From: Flavobacterium sp. DG2-3
Lineage (GTDB): Bacteria > Bacteroidota > Bacteroidia > Flavobacteriales > Flavobacteriaceae
Assembly (NCBI RefSeq): GCF_030730925.1
Contig: NZ_JAVAMB010000001.1
Location: forward strand, 248,001-312,000
DNA: 64,000 nucleotides
Direction: 5' to 3'
The number at the start of each line of letters is the position of its first letter. The stretch's first letter is position 1. Shown piece by piece: positions 53,105 through 63,800 of this stretch. The notes below the pieces were generated by a model. The model searched no databases. It saw nothing but the letters and a program-made list of their open reading frames with translations, and was not told where the DNA came from. The position numbers and the translations under genes were made by a program.

Positions 53105-54646
53105 TTACATTTTCATGAGCCAGTTTTTCATCGAAACTTCGTTTTCGATAATAGCTCTTAATTCCGTAATTTTTACACGATCTTGTTTCATTGTATCTCT
53201 ATGACGAATAGTTACTGTTTCGTCTTCAAGCGTCTGGTGGTCTACTGTGATACAGAATGGCGTTCCTAAAGCATCTGCTCTTCTGTAACGGCGTCCTACA
53301 GCATCTTTCTCATCGTAAGCCACATTGAAGTCCCATTTCAAATCTTCAATGATTTTTTTAGCCACTTCTGGCAAACCATCTTTTTTAACCAATGGCAAAA
53401 CGGTTGCTTTAGTTGGCGCTAAAACTGCTGGCAATTTTAAAACTGTTCTCGTAGAACCGTCTTCTAATGTCTCTTCTTGTAATGAAGTGGCAAAAACAGC
53501 CAAGAACATACGATCTAAACCAACAGAAGTTTCTACTACGTATGGAACATAGTTTTCGTTAAGTTCTGGATCAAAATATTGTAATTTTCTTCCAGAATAT
53601 TCTTCGTGTGCTTTTAAGTCAAAATCGGTACGAGAGTGAATTCCTTCCAATTCTTTAAATCCGAATGGGAAATTAAATTCGATATCTGCTGCAGCATTTG
53701 CGTAGTGTGCTAATTTTTCGTGATCGTGAAAACGGTAATTTTCTTTTCCTAATCCTAAAGATAAATGCCAGTTTAAACGAGTTGTTTTCCAGTGCTCGTA
53801 CCATTGCATTTCTTCTCCCGGACGCACAAAAAACTGCATTTCCATTTGTTCAAACTCACGCATACGGAAAATAAATTGTCTTGCTACAATTTCATTTCTA
53901 AATGCTTTACCTGTTTGAGCAATTCCGAAAGGAACTTTCATACGGCCCGATTTCTGAACATTCAAAAAGTTAACAAAAATACCTTGAGCCGTCTCTGGAC
54001 GCAAATATAAATCCATTGCATTTTCTGCAGATGCACCTAATTTTGTCCCGAACATCAAATTGAATTGTTTTACCTCTGTCCAGTTTTTAGAACCTGTTTC
54101 AGGATCAGCAATTTCTAATTCTTCAATTAAAGCTTTAACATCAGCTAAATCTCCAGCTCCTAAAGAACGCCCTAAACGCTCTCTGATTTCTTTTTCTTTA
54201 GCCAAATATTCAACTACACGAGCATTTGTCGTAACAAATTCTTGTTCGTTGAATGCATCGCCAAAACGAGCTTTTGCTTTTTCGATTTCCTTTTGAGCTT
54301 TCTGATGAATTTTTTCCGCATGGTCTTCAACCAAAACGTCAGCTCTATATCTCTTTTTAGAATCTTTATTATCAATTAATGGATCATTGAAAGCATCAAC
54401 GTGACCAGAAGCTTTCCAAGTTGTTGGATGCATCAATATTGCAGCATCAAGGCCGACAATATTTTCGTTCATTTGAACCATTGATTTCCACCAATATTCA
54501 CGGATATTCTTTTTTAATTCGACACCATTTTGTGCATAATCATATACAGCACTTAACCCGTCGTAAACTTCGCTTGACGGAAAAATAAATCCGTACTCTT
54601 TTGCGTGCGAAACCACATTCTTAAATAAATCTTCTTGTTTTGCCAT
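53105..54646 (-). CDS. glyS: Glycyl-tRNA synthetase (single-chain class II type)
   Basis: 513 residues, the homodimeric GlyQS-like form used by Bacteroidota. Class II motif 2 appears as GIAQTGKAFRNEI, the flexible segment YLRPETAQGIFVNF is typical of GlyRS, and motif 3 includes GLDRMFLAVFATSL; an anticodon-binding domain forms the C-terminus. The product charges tRNA-Gly. A -7 element TATTTTTG on the reverse strand (plus 54654-54661) lies so close to the ATG that the message may be almost leaderless. Confidence 0.95.
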   Translation of the reverse strand: MAKQEDLFKNVVSHAKEYGFIFPSSEVYDGLSAVYDYAQNGVELKKNIREYWWKSMVQMNENIVGLDAAILMHPTTWKASGHVDAFNDPLIDNKDSKKRYRADVLVEDHAEKIHQKAQKEIEKAKARFGDAFNEQEFVTTNARVVEYLAKEKEIRERLGRSLGAGDLADVKALIEELEIADPETGSKNWTEVKQFNLMFGTKLGASAENAMDLYLRPETAQGIFVNFLNVQKSGRMKVPFGIAQTGKAFRNEIVARQFIFRMREFEQMEMQFFVRPGEEMQWYEHWKTTRLNWHLSLGLGKENYRFHDHEKLAHYANAAADIEFNFPFGFKELEGIHSRTDFDLKAHEEYSGRKLQYFDPELNENYVPYVVETSVGLDRMFLAVFATSLQEETLEDGSTRTVLKLPAVLAPTKATVLPLVKKDGLPEVAKKIIEDLKWDFNVAYDEKDAVGRRYRRADALGTPFCITVDHQTLEDETVTIRHRDTMKQDRVKITELRAIIENEVSMKNWLMKM

Positions 54647-54716
54647 AGTGATGCAAAAATATAAAAACTCCCTATATAAAAAAGAAAAATTATAAAGATT
54701 GAAGTATTGATTTTGT

Positions 54717-54724
54717 TATTTTTG
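54717..54724 (+). promoter_or_regulatory. -7 element upstream of the ComF gene
   Basis: TATTTTTG fits TAnnTTTG, 20 nt before the GTG start. The nearest TTG upstream is only 15 nt away, shorter than usual. Confidence 0.4.
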
Positions 54725-54744
54725 TAAATAAAAACTTTCTTTTT

Positions 54745-55425
54745 GTGATTAATTACTTGATAAATTTGTTTTTCCCGAAAGTCTGCAGCGGATGCCGCGC
54801 TCTTTTACTTCAAAATGAAAATGTTTTCTGTACATCGTGCCGTCATGAAATGCCTCTGACTCAATATCATTTAGATTCAAAAAATGAAGCTGTAAAAAAG
54901 TTTTATGGCAAAGTTGACGTTCAATTTGCATCGGCTTTTTTGTATTTTAATAAAAAGGGAATGGTTCAGGAATTAATCCATAATTTAAAATACAAAGGCC
55001 ATCAGGAAATCGGCGTTATACTGGGAAGCTGGTACGCCGAAGATTTAAAGGAAATTCAACTTGAAATTCCTTTTGATGCCGTAATTCCTGTTCCGCTTCA
55101 TAAAAGAAAATTTAAAGAACGCGGTTATAATCAGGTTACGACTTTTGGAAAAGCAATCGCATCTAATTTTAATATTCCTTTTGAGGAAAATATTTTAAGT
55201 CGAAAGATCTATTCTAAAACACAATCTAAAAAGAATCTTTTAGGAAGATCTGAAAATATCGAGAATATTTTTGATGTAGAATTTACAGAAGCCAATCACA
55301 ACAAACATTTCCTAATTGTTGACGACGTACTTACAACGGGCGCAACAATTGAGGCTTGTTCGCTAGCTTTATTAAAAATCCCTGGCGTAAAAATCAGTGT
55401 AATTTGTATGGCTATGGCGCATTAA
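54745..55425 (+). CDS. ComF-family phosphoribosyltransferase-like protein
   Basis: 226 residues starting at GTG 54745. An N-terminal zinc-ribbon-like pair CSGC ... CTSC (residues about 15-33) is followed by a type I PRTase fold: VIPVPLHKRKFKERGYNQ and the PRPP loop LIVDDVLTTGATIEA. ComF proteins help natural DNA uptake or recombination. It is divergent from glyS with a shared ~100-nt promoter region. The GTG start is supported by the zinc-ribbon beginning right after it. Confidence 0.9.
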   Translation: MINYLINLFFPKVCSGCRALLLQNENVFCTSCRHEMPLTQYHLDSKNEAVKKFYGKVDVQFASAFLYFNKKGMVQELIHNLKYKGHQEIGVILGSWYAEDLKEIQLEIPFDAVIPVPLHKRKFKERGYNQVTTFGKAIASNFNIPFEENILSRKIYSKTQSKKNLLGRSENIENIFDVEFTEANHNKHFLIVDDVLTTGATIEACSLALLKIPGVKISVICMAMAH

Positions 55426-55444
55426 GCTTTTAAAGATTCTAGGT

Positions 55445-58117
55445 TTAATTTACCAATATCTTTTTTATTACTTTCTTTTGTCCATCAGTAACCGTCACAA
55501 AATAAAGACCTGAAGGTACATCTGGCAATTGAATATCTTGAATAAAATATCCTGAACCTTGGAAAGTTCTGTCATAAACATATTTTCCATTAATATCATT
55601 GACATAAACTTTAATTTCGCTTATTGAATCTCTCTCAAATTGTACCGTAAAACTTCCTTTGTTTGGATTGGGATAGGCAATAAATTCAGCATTTTCAAAA
55701 TCATCATTTCCTAAAGTATAGGTTTTGTTACAGATATTTACTGAAGCAGAATTTATGGTTCCTAATGCTCCCACCTTATCATCGTAAACTCTAAAAGTCC
55801 AAGTTCCTTGAGAATTTTCTCCATTAAAAGCACTTAAGGCCGTTGACGGAATCACAATTTGGCTTGTAGTCGTATTGCAGTTTAAAGCAGATCCGCTATC
55901 GTCAAATTGTAAAGCAAAAGTCGAACTTGTATTATCACAATTTTTATTAAATAAAGTTACAACTGTCCCTAACGGACTAATAATCTGCATCGTCAAATCT
56001 GAAAATCTTCCATGTGTCACGTTTACAGAAACATTGACATCTGAAATAGATCCGGTAGAAGCTGGCACAGCAACTGTTTTGTTAACGTTTGCACCATCTC
56101 CTGTTGAATATCCTCCTCCAAAACTATAAGATGAGCAAGATGTAGAAACCGTATATCCTACAGCAAAAGGTATACTATTTAAAGCATAATAAATATTTCC
56201 AACTGGTTCTATTAAAAGTCTGCAATTTGTAGAAACCTCAACATCCGATGGAACTAATATTGTTTCTGTTCCATCATTTGGAGTATTAGCTGCCAAAACA
56301 ATTGGAAATGTTGTACCTCCGTCAATAGATAATTTTATATTAACATTTGATGATCCTGGAAGTGTGTTTGTATTGTTAACACTCCAAGTTATTGTTTGCG
56401 CAGATCCTTGTGCCCATCCAATATTATCCTCTTTTTGCGAAGTTACTGCAAATGGTCCCGCAGCAGCGCTTACTGTGACAACCATTGCATCTGTGCTGGT
56501 TTGCGCTTTTCCTGAAGCTGCATTATCACGTCCTGTAAGAGTAAAATTCATTGTTTTTGCAATAGAAGAAACAGATTCCCAACTTGTAGTCAGCTGGTTA
56601 TTGAGTACAGAACTTAAAGCCGGCATGTAGCGAACTGGAGAATCTGTAGGCGGAAAAGATCTAAACATTGGACCATCTGGTTTTGTTGGAGAAGCAAAAC
56701 TATTTCCTGCAAAAGCCGTGGTGGCGCTATCGTATTGTTCCCAAGTATAAGTTATTGAATTTCCTTCAGGATCAGAACCTGTTCCTGTTAAAACAAATGG
56801 CGTACTAATTGGAATTGTATAATCTTGACCTGCAATTATCTCAGGCGGATTATTATCCGTTATTGGCGTTGAAACAGGACAAGTTTTTCCTGCCAAATTA
56901 TTCTGTATCTGACTAATGCTTGCATACGAAAAATAATCGTCAGAATGATCTTGAACATTATAGCCTTTTGTTACTCCGGCATATCCCATAATGGTTGATC
57001 CGCTTCCTGGTTCGTAACATGTTCCCATTCCTTCATTTGCATACGAAAAAGTATGCGATCCGCCGAGCTGATGCCCCATTTCGTGAGCAACAAAATCAAT
57101 ATCAAAATTATCGCCTTCTGGTTTTGCATCTGCTGGAGAAGTAAATGCACTACCTTTTCCGACAGGATCATTGGCAGTTGGGCTCACACATACGCAACCA
57201 ATACAGCTTGCATTTCCTCCGCCTCCAGAACCCCCAAACAAATGACCAATATCATAATTGGCCTCACCAATAACATTGGTTAATGTAGTTTGAACTTGTT
57301 TTGGCCAAGTTCCTCCATCGACAGCTCCTTGTGAAGGAACAGAATAAGGATCTGCAGCCGCATCAGTATAAATAACATCGGTGTTATTAGCAATTAAAAC
57401 TACTCTTACAGCAAGGTCTCTTTCAAAAATACCGTTTACACGAGTTAAAGTCGCGTTCATTCCTGCTAAAGCCCCCGATTTTGTTCCACCAAAATAAGCC
57501 GCATATTCTCCTGTGCAAGATAATGCCAATCGAAGTGTTTTAAATTGTTTGGCATCAGAAGTTGTTTTTGCTGTTGTTGACAATTTACTTTCAGTAGCTA
57601 CATCAATTGTTTTACAGTCTAAAAATTTCCTTGACTCTGCGTTGTCTTGTGCTTTAAACAAAACATATTCCGATTTATTATCAGGATTCTGTTCAATATA
57701 TTCTGTTGGTTTTGCTGTTCTAAAAACCATTGTCTGCATTCCGATCGGCGCAACGCTAAAATGGATTTTAGCATTTTTATCATCTATTCCACGGCCTTCA
57801 TAAGCTTTGATTTCTGGATATTTTGCCTGTAATTCCGGATCAAAATTCGAAGATTCCCAAACCGAAAAACGTTCTAAATTTCCATCAGTATTTGGAATCG
57901 TAATTTCTGAAACTGTATTTTTTGCTGTTTTATTAGACGCTGAAGCCAGCTTAGAATTAAGAAGATTGCTATTTAATTTAAAATATAATTTGCCCGAGCT
58001 TACCCCATCTGCTTTTCGCGAAAGCGATGAAGAAGTTACTTTTTGCCACAAAACATCCTGTGCATTCACATTGGCAAAACAAAAAATTAAAAATATACAA
58101 AGTAGTTGTTTTTTCAT
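55445..58117 (-). CDS. Reprolysin-like metalloprotease with P domain and T9SS tail
   Basis: 890 residues from ATG 58117 (an upstream in-frame TTG is unlikely). Signal peptide ending NVNAQ; prodomain-like region to about 190; metallopeptidase domain with DFVAHEMGHQLGGSHTF (zinc motif HExxHxxGxxH, first His at 345) and the Cys cluster CIGCVC; Ig/PKD-like modules about 420-640; a proprotein-convertase P domain (SYSFGGGYSTGDGAN to VNICN); and a type A T9SS sorting domain (AYPNPNKGSFTVQF ... KKIL). It is predicted to be exported by T9SS and released or attached at the surface as a protein- or peptide-degrading enzyme. Confidence 0.9.
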   Translation of the reverse strand: MKKQLLCIFLIFCFANVNAQDVLWQKVTSSSLSRKADGVSSGKLYFKLNSNLLNSKLASASNKTAKNTVSEITIPNTDGNLERFSVWESSNFDPELQAKYPEIKAYEGRGIDDKNAKIHFSVAPIGMQTMVFRTAKPTEYIEQNPDNKSEYVLFKAQDNAESRKFLDCKTIDVATESKLSTTAKTTSDAKQFKTLRLALSCTGEYAAYFGGTKSGALAGMNATLTRVNGIFERDLAVRVVLIANNTDVIYTDAAADPYSVPSQGAVDGGTWPKQVQTTLTNVIGEANYDIGHLFGGSGGGGNASCIGCVCVSPTANDPVGKGSAFTSPADAKPEGDNFDIDFVAHEMGHQLGGSHTFSYANEGMGTCYEPGSGSTIMGYAGVTKGYNVQDHSDDYFSYASISQIQNNLAGKTCPVSTPITDNNPPEIIAGQDYTIPISTPFVLTGTGSDPEGNSITYTWEQYDSATTAFAGNSFASPTKPDGPMFRSFPPTDSPVRYMPALSSVLNNQLTTSWESVSSIAKTMNFTLTGRDNAASGKAQTSTDAMVVTVSAAAGPFAVTSQKEDNIGWAQGSAQTITWSVNNTNTLPGSSNVNIKLSIDGGTTFPIVLAANTPNDGTETILVPSDVEVSTNCRLLIEPVGNIYYALNSIPFAVGYTVSTSCSSYSFGGGYSTGDGANVNKTVAVPASTGSISDVNVSVNVTHGRFSDLTMQIISPLGTVVTLFNKNCDNTSSTFALQFDDSGSALNCNTTTSQIVIPSTALSAFNGENSQGTWTFRVYDDKVGALGTINSASVNICNKTYTLGNDDFENAEFIAYPNPNKGSFTVQFERDSISEIKVYVNDINGKYVYDRTFQGSGYFIQDIQLPDVPSGLYFVTVTDGQKKVIKKILVN

Positions 58118-58280
58118 CTTCTTAAAATATAATATCAAAATTACTTCAATTAATTTGAAATCATATTATCTATACGACAATTATTGCTTTTTAATCGACG
58201 AGTTGGCTTATTTACACAAAAAGATCTGTTATACGTTAAAATTCGATTTGGCATAGTATTAAATTTAAAAGAGAATAGTA

Positions 58281-58288
58281 TAAATTTG
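58281..58288 (+). promoter_or_regulatory. -7 element upstream of ribF
   Basis: TAAATTTG followed by CAGCATCTT, 22 nt before the TTG start at 58310. No TTG at the proper -33 distance. Confidence 0.45.
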
Positions 58289-58309
58289 CAGCATCTTAAA
58301 TAATTTGTT

Positions 58310-59257
58310 TTGAAGCTCTTTCATTCTATAAACGATTTTCAGTCAACCAAGAAAACAATCTTAACTCTTGGTACCTTTGATGGTGTGCATATTGGTCATA
58401 AAAAAATTCTAGATCGAATTACGCAGCATACTGAAAATGGGAAATACGAAAGTTTGGTTCTGACCTTTTTTCCGCATCCGCGAATGGTTCTTCAAGAAAA
58501 ATCGGAGATACGATTGCTGAATACCATTAGTGAAAAAATAAAACTTTTGGAAGCTACTGGAATTGAGAATTTAATTGTTCATCCTTTTAACGAAAGTTTC
58601 TCAAGATTAACTGCCGAAGAATTTGTTCGTACCATTTTGGTCGAAAAATTCCAGATTCAAAAAATCATTATTGGACACGATCATCGTTTTGGCCGCAATA
58701 GAACTGCAAATATTGATGATCTGATTGCTTTTGGACTCGAATACGGATTTGAAGTAGAGCAAATTTCTGCTGAAGAAATCCAAGATGTTTCGGTTAGTTC
58801 AACCAAAATTAGAAAAGCTTTAAATGAAGGCAACATGGCACTTGCCAACGAATATTTAGGCTACAACTATTTCTTGAACGGAACTATTGTAAAAGGAAAA
58901 CAGCTCGGAAGAACAATTGGTTTTCCGACTGCAAATATTCACATTGAAGAAGATTATAAACTTATTCCAAAAATTGGCGTTTATGTTGTTAAGGCAACTG
59001 TAAACGGTGAAACTGTTTTTGGCATGATGAATATTGGTTTCAATCCGACTGTTAATGGCGAGAAACAGACCATTGAAGTGCATTTGTTTAATTTTGACAA
59101 AGACATTTACGATCAAAATATTGAAGTTTCGTTATTGCATTACATTCGCGAAGAGCAAAAATTCAGTTCAGTAGACGCATTAAAAGAACAGCTTAATCAA
59201 GATAGAATTGAATCTCTTGATTTTATAAATTCTTCATTAAAAAACCAAACCGCATAG
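58310..59257 (+). CDS. ribF: Bifunctional riboflavin kinase/FAD synthetase
   Basis: 315 residues, standard length. The FAD synthetase (nucleotidyltransferase) half has LTLGTFDGVHIGHKKIL and IIIGHDHRFGRN; the kinase half has GRTIGFPTANI and MNIGFNPTV. It converts riboflavin to FMN and FAD. The start is TTG 58310; the next in-frame ATG would delete the GTFDGVHIGH motif, so TTG must be used. Single gene, divergent from the metalloprotease. Confidence 0.93.
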   Translation: MKLFHSINDFQSTKKTILTLGTFDGVHIGHKKILDRITQHTENGKYESLVLTFFPHPRMVLQEKSEIRLLNTISEKIKLLEATGIENLIVHPFNESFSRLTAEEFVRTILVEKFQIQKIIIGHDHRFGRNRTANIDDLIAFGLEYGFEVEQISAEEIQDVSVSSTKIRKALNEGNMALANEYLGYNYFLNGTIVKGKQLGRTIGFPTANIHIEEDYKLIPKIGVYVVKATVNGETVFGMMNIGFNPTVNGEKQTIEVHLFNFDKDIYDQNIEVSLLHYIREEQKFSSVDALKEQLNQDRIESLDFINSSLKNQTA

Positions 59258-59355
59258 TTTTTCCTGTTTTTAAATCATCGTAGTTATTTTTTTAGTAAAT
59301 TTGATAGACCACTGTTTTTCAAATATTTACTATTAACTTCTAAAAAATAACCACT

Positions 59356-59793
59356 ATGAAATTACCTAAAGAAATTACCAACGGTTTTTTGATTTTCCTC
59401 GGAATTGGCATTTATTTTTTATTAATGAATGTACTAGGTTTAGCAGATTTGTTTTATTTGAGAACACTCAACGTTTTCATTATATTCTACGGTGTTAATA
59501 GGACCATGCAAATGAATTTTCATGAGGGAGAAACCGATTTTCTATCAAACGCTATTTCTGCGATGACAACTTCTGTGGTTGGTGTATGTATGAGTGTTTT
59601 TGGTTTATTGGTTTACAGTTACGCCCGAGGCGGAGATGCATATGTAAGAGGTCTCTCTGAAACTTTTATGTTCGGCGGAAATCCATCAGTTCCAACTTAC
59701 TGTATTTGCCTATTATTTGAAGGGCTTGCCTCTTCTGTAATTGTTACTTTGATGATGATGCTGTATTGGAACAACAAATATGCAGCCGATTAA
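59356..59793 (+). CDS. Four-helix membrane protein of unknown function
   Basis: 145 residues with four predicted membrane helices (about 9-29, 33-47, 68-88, 112-136), including NGFLIFLGIGIYFLLMNVLG and YCICLLFEGLASSVIVTLMM. The loop between helices 3 and 4 is glycine-rich (YARGGDAYVRGLSETFMFGG). I do not recognise a named family. It ends before a 163-nt leader region that carries a strong hairpin. Confidence 0.75.
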   Translation: MKLPKEITNGFLIFLGIGIYFLLMNVLGLADLFYLRTLNVFIIFYGVNRTMQMNFHEGETDFLSNAISAMTTSVVGVCMSVFGLLVYSYARGGDAYVRGLSETFMFGGNPSVPTYCICLLFEGLASSVIVTLMMMLYWNNKYAAD

Positions 59794-59909
59794 CTTTAAA
59801 AATCCTTACAATAAATTTTAAAGAAATACCTTTCTAAATAATGCTTTTTGAGCATCGATCCGATCAATTTTTTAGTCGAAAGAGAGCTAAAATCTCGAGA
59901 AATATTTTT

Positions 59910-59946
59910 AAATTGCTTATAGCAGAGAGTTATAAGCAATTTTTTT
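59910..59946 (+). terminator. Hairpin with T-run directly upstream of the cupin gene
   Basis: AAATTGCTTATA (59910-59921) pairs perfectly with TATAAGCAATTT (59931-59942) around GCAGAGAGT, and TTTTATTT follows. It ends only about 10 nt before the ATG at 59957, too close for a promoter between them, so it lies in the cupin gene's leader. Confidence 0.75.
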
Positions 59947-59956
59947 ATTTATAAAA

Positions 59957-60823
59957 ATGAAGTTAAAACAAATTGAAAGGGTAAAAAAAATCTCAAGAGA
60001 GGATTTTGTTTCCCAATATGTAAAAAAACAAATTCCTGTTGTTATTGAAGAATTGACCGAAGACTGGCCAGCTTATAGCAAATGGAAATTATCTTATATG
60101 AAAGAAATAGCAGGAGATTCGGTCGTTCCCTTGTACGATGATAGACCTGTAAATCATGAAGACGGATTCAACGAGGCGCACACTACAATGAAAATGAGTG
60201 ATTATATCGACTTATTGGAAGAAAAGCCTACCAATTACCGTATATTTCTTTACAATTTAATGAAAGAAGTTCCTTCATTAAAGAATGACTTCTTATGGCC
60301 CGATATTGGCTTAAAACTAGTCAAGCAAATGCCGATGTTATTTTTTGGAGGAGAAAATTCGAAAGTTTTTATGCATTACGATATTGACTATTCTAATATT
60401 CTTCATTTTCATTTTCATGGAGAAAAACAATGTATGATTTTCCCCCCAAGTCAGTCAAAATTCATGTACAAGGTACCTCATGCCTTAATTTCAAGAGAAG
60501 ATATTGATTTTGATAATCCGGATTATGAAAAATTTCCAGCACTCAAAAATGCCGAAGGGTATATTACCAATCTAAAACACGGCGAAATGCTTTATATGCC
60601 TGAGGGATATTGGCATTATATGAAATATCTAACGCCTGGATTTTCGATGAGCTTAAGATCGTTTCCAAAAAATATTGTCAATTTATCTAAAGCGGCATAC
60701 AATGTATTTATCATGCGTCATTTTGATATTATGATGCGAAAAATTCAAGGCCAGAAATGGATCGATTATAAAAACGAAAAGGCAATTACCAATACACACG
60801 AAAATTTACAGCGTAGTGCTTAA
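59957..60823 (+). CDS. Cupin-like (JmjC) Fe(II)/2-oxoglutarate-type oxygenase
   Basis: 288 residues of the Cupin_8/JmjC-like family. The double-stranded beta-helix carries a 2-His-1-carboxylate metal site: VFMHYDIDY (His140, Asp142) and EGYWHYM (His220); SREDFVSQYVKKQIPVVIEEL at the start is typical. Members hydroxylate proteins or small molecules using Fe(II), oxygen and 2-oxoglutarate. The substrate is unknown. A terminator-like hairpin in the leader suggests attenuation. The gene converges on the giant T9SS gene across a bidirectional terminator. Confidence 0.85.
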   Translation: MKLKQIERVKKISREDFVSQYVKKQIPVVIEELTEDWPAYSKWKLSYMKEIAGDSVVPLYDDRPVNHEDGFNEAHTTMKMSDYIDLLEEKPTNYRIFLYNLMKEVPSLKNDFLWPDIGLKLVKQMPMLFFGGENSKVFMHYDIDYSNILHFHFHGEKQCMIFPPSQSKFMYKVPHALISREDIDFDNPDYEKFPALKNAEGYITNLKHGEMLYMPEGYWHYMKYLTPGFSMSLRSFPKNIVNLSKAAYNVFIMRHFDIMMRKIQGQKWIDYKNEKAITNTHENLQRSA

Positions 60824-60831
60824 TAAAAATA

Positions 60832-60868
60832 AAAAAGCAGTTGAGTTTTAAATTCTCAACCGCTTTTT
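60832..60868. terminator. Bidirectional terminator between the cupin and T9SS genes
   Basis: AAAAAGCAGTTGAG (60832-60845) pairs with CTCAACCGCTTTTT (60855-60868) with one mismatch, with A- and T-runs on both sides. Confidence 0.85.
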
Positions 60869-60871
60869 ATT

Positions 60872-63800
60872 TTACTGAAATACTATTTTTTTCGTTATCG
60901 TTTTACCGCTGTCCAGAGTTACTTTAACTAACAAAACTTGCGGTCCTGATTGGAAATTTGTCACAATCCATTCCCGATTTCCAATTTCCTTTTTACGATA
61001 TAGCAATTTTCCTCCCGTATCATAAATTGCCGCTTCTTCAAGATTTTCCTGCTCCGAAATAGACTGTAGTTTAATGTTTTTGTCTTTCACTGAAACAAAA
61101 ATTTTCTGATCTTGATTTTCAAAATCCTCATTCCCTAATGTTTTATCGTCATCTGAACTTGTATATCGCAATACAAACCGATTAAGAAATGTTCCTGGCG
61201 CTGAGGTAAAAGTATAACCTCCTGTTTTTAAGTTATGAATAGTATTGGTCAAATTGTCTTGCAGATAAATATTCTGATTACTTAAATCTCCGTCGGCACG
61301 ATCTATTGCAATGGTAAAATTACCTTCTGGAATAGTCGACTTATAACCTAACGGAATGGTGTCTGTTACAACAAAAGGCACTGCGCGTCCTTGAATGACC
61401 AATTTTTTTCCATCATTAACACTATAAAAATCAACATATGGGTTTGCATTCATTGTAGTTGCATCATAACTATTATCCCAAGAGTTGGTTGCACCAGTTA
61501 CATAACCAATAAGCAATTGCTTAAAAGCCGCTTCTGTATTTGTTAAATTTAACCACACACGATGTTTTTCTATAATCGCTGAAGAAGATGCTTTATAAAA
61601 TTGACTATTAAGATTTGGTACACGCATAGAATTGGTAAAGACAACGCGCTCTCCTGTCAACGATTTGGCAAAAAAACCTTGCCCTGCAGCAATATATCCT
61701 GCAGGTGTGGATTGATTTCCTGGAGTTGGCGCTGGAGTCCCTTCCATTTGTCCTACTTCTGTTTCTCCAGACAAATTGTAATAAGCAAAATCACTGCTAG
61801 TATAAGCAAAAGTATTCGTGCCTGGAATTATAATAGGAAGACTATTATGGGTCCAAAAGTACAATGTTCCATAAAGACGAGCTGAATTATCAGCAATAAA
61901 TTCATCAGCATAAATCGCCGAAGGATACGGATTTCCCAAAAAGGTTAAATTTTCAGCAACTGCTTCTGGTCCCAAAATTGTTCCGTTATTTGGCACCCCT
62001 TTAAACTCCCCTCCAAAAATCTGAGTAGAGTTTAAATCGTAGAATTGAGGTGCTCTAATACTATAACCATTTCCTTTTACCATTTCTTCTGCTCCACTAC
62101 CAATTACTATCCATTTCTGATTTACCGGATTGAATTTATGAAATTTATCTCCAAGCGTATTAGGTGACAAATCATACAAAGTGAATACTGGATCACGGGT
62201 AACAGGCGAAGACCAATAGGTTACATCGTAACGTCTTACCGGAGTTGTATTTCTTTTATAAATAATATTTCCCGTGTTGGATACATCCGCAATTTGAACT
62301 AAGCTTGAATTATTTTCAAAAATCAGAACTCCATTACCAAGTACATTTACTTCATTTGTTACGGTTATAGTATTAGTTCCATTTACAATTAAAGATCCAT
62401 TGTTTTGAATCGTTAACCTACTGGCAAAAAAACTTGCGTTTGTACCAGAAATAACTGGATCAACACCAACGTCTGGAATGTCTATACAATCTGTAGCAAT
62501 TGGAACTCCTGTAGGTGTCCAATTGGCAGGATTTCCCCAATTGGCGTTAGCACTACCATTCCATACTTTTGTAACAGAAGCATTTATTGTAATTTGTGTT
62601 CCTAGCGATTCACAGCCTGTTGCACTATTTTTCACTTGCACATTGTAAAGTCCAGAAGATAAACCAATAAATATTCCTGTAGAGTTACTAAAATCTACTC
62701 CATCTATACTGTAAGTATATCCAGTACCAGAAGCTGGTGAAGTAACCGTAATGATTCCTGTATTGTTTACACAAGTTGGCTGTTGAGTCGCTGAAGCTGT
62801 TGGTGCAACTGGAAGCGGGTTAACTGTCACTGTAAAATTATTTGGAGCAGACAAACAGCCGTTTGCGTTCTTTACTGTTAAGGTTCCTGTATAAGTCCCC
62901 GCGGTTGTACCAGCAGGAATTGCAATATTGATTGGACTTGCTGTTAATGCTGCATCTGTAACTGGCACAAAACTATTTGCTGGACTCGCGTTCCAAGTTA
63001 TGCTATATGTCGTCGGTGAATTTGTTACCGCATTGTAACTTAAATTTGTATTCTGAGCCGCATTATTAAAACATACCGCACCAGCAGTCCCCAAAGTAAT
63101 TGTTGGAAGCGGATTTACCGTTACCGCAAAATTATTGCCAGAAGAAATACAGCCATTAGCATTTTTAACCGTTAAAGTTCCTGTGTAAGTATCAGCAGTT
63201 GTACCAGCAGGAATTGCTATATTGATTGGACTTCCTGTTAATGCTGCCTCTGTAACTGGTACAAAACTATTTGTTGGGCTAGCATTCCAAGTTATGCTAT
63301 ATGTCGTTGGTGAATTGCTTACGGCGCCATAAGGTAATAACGTATTCTGCGCACTCGTGCTTGTGCATACTGCAGTGGCTGTTCCTAATGTTATCGTCGG
63401 TAAAGGATTTACAGTTACTGTAAAATTGTTTGCTGAAGAAACACAGCCATTGGCATTTCTTACTGTTAAAACTCCTGTATATGCTCCCGCTGGAGTTCCA
63501 GCAGGAACTGCAATATTAATTGGACTTGCCGGTAACGCTACGTTTGTTACTGCCGCAAAACTATTTGCTGGACTGGCATTCCAAGTTATACTGTAGGTGG
63601 TTGGAGAATTGGTTACAGCTGTATAGGGCAATGCTGTGTTTTGGGCATTTGTACTTGTACATACTGCTGCGGCCGTCCCTAATGTTATGGTCGGCAAAGG
63701 ATTTACAGTCACCATAAAATTGTTTGCTGAAGAAACACAGCCATTGGCATTTCTTACCGTTAAAATTCCTGTATATGCTCCCGCTGGAGTTCCAGCAGGA

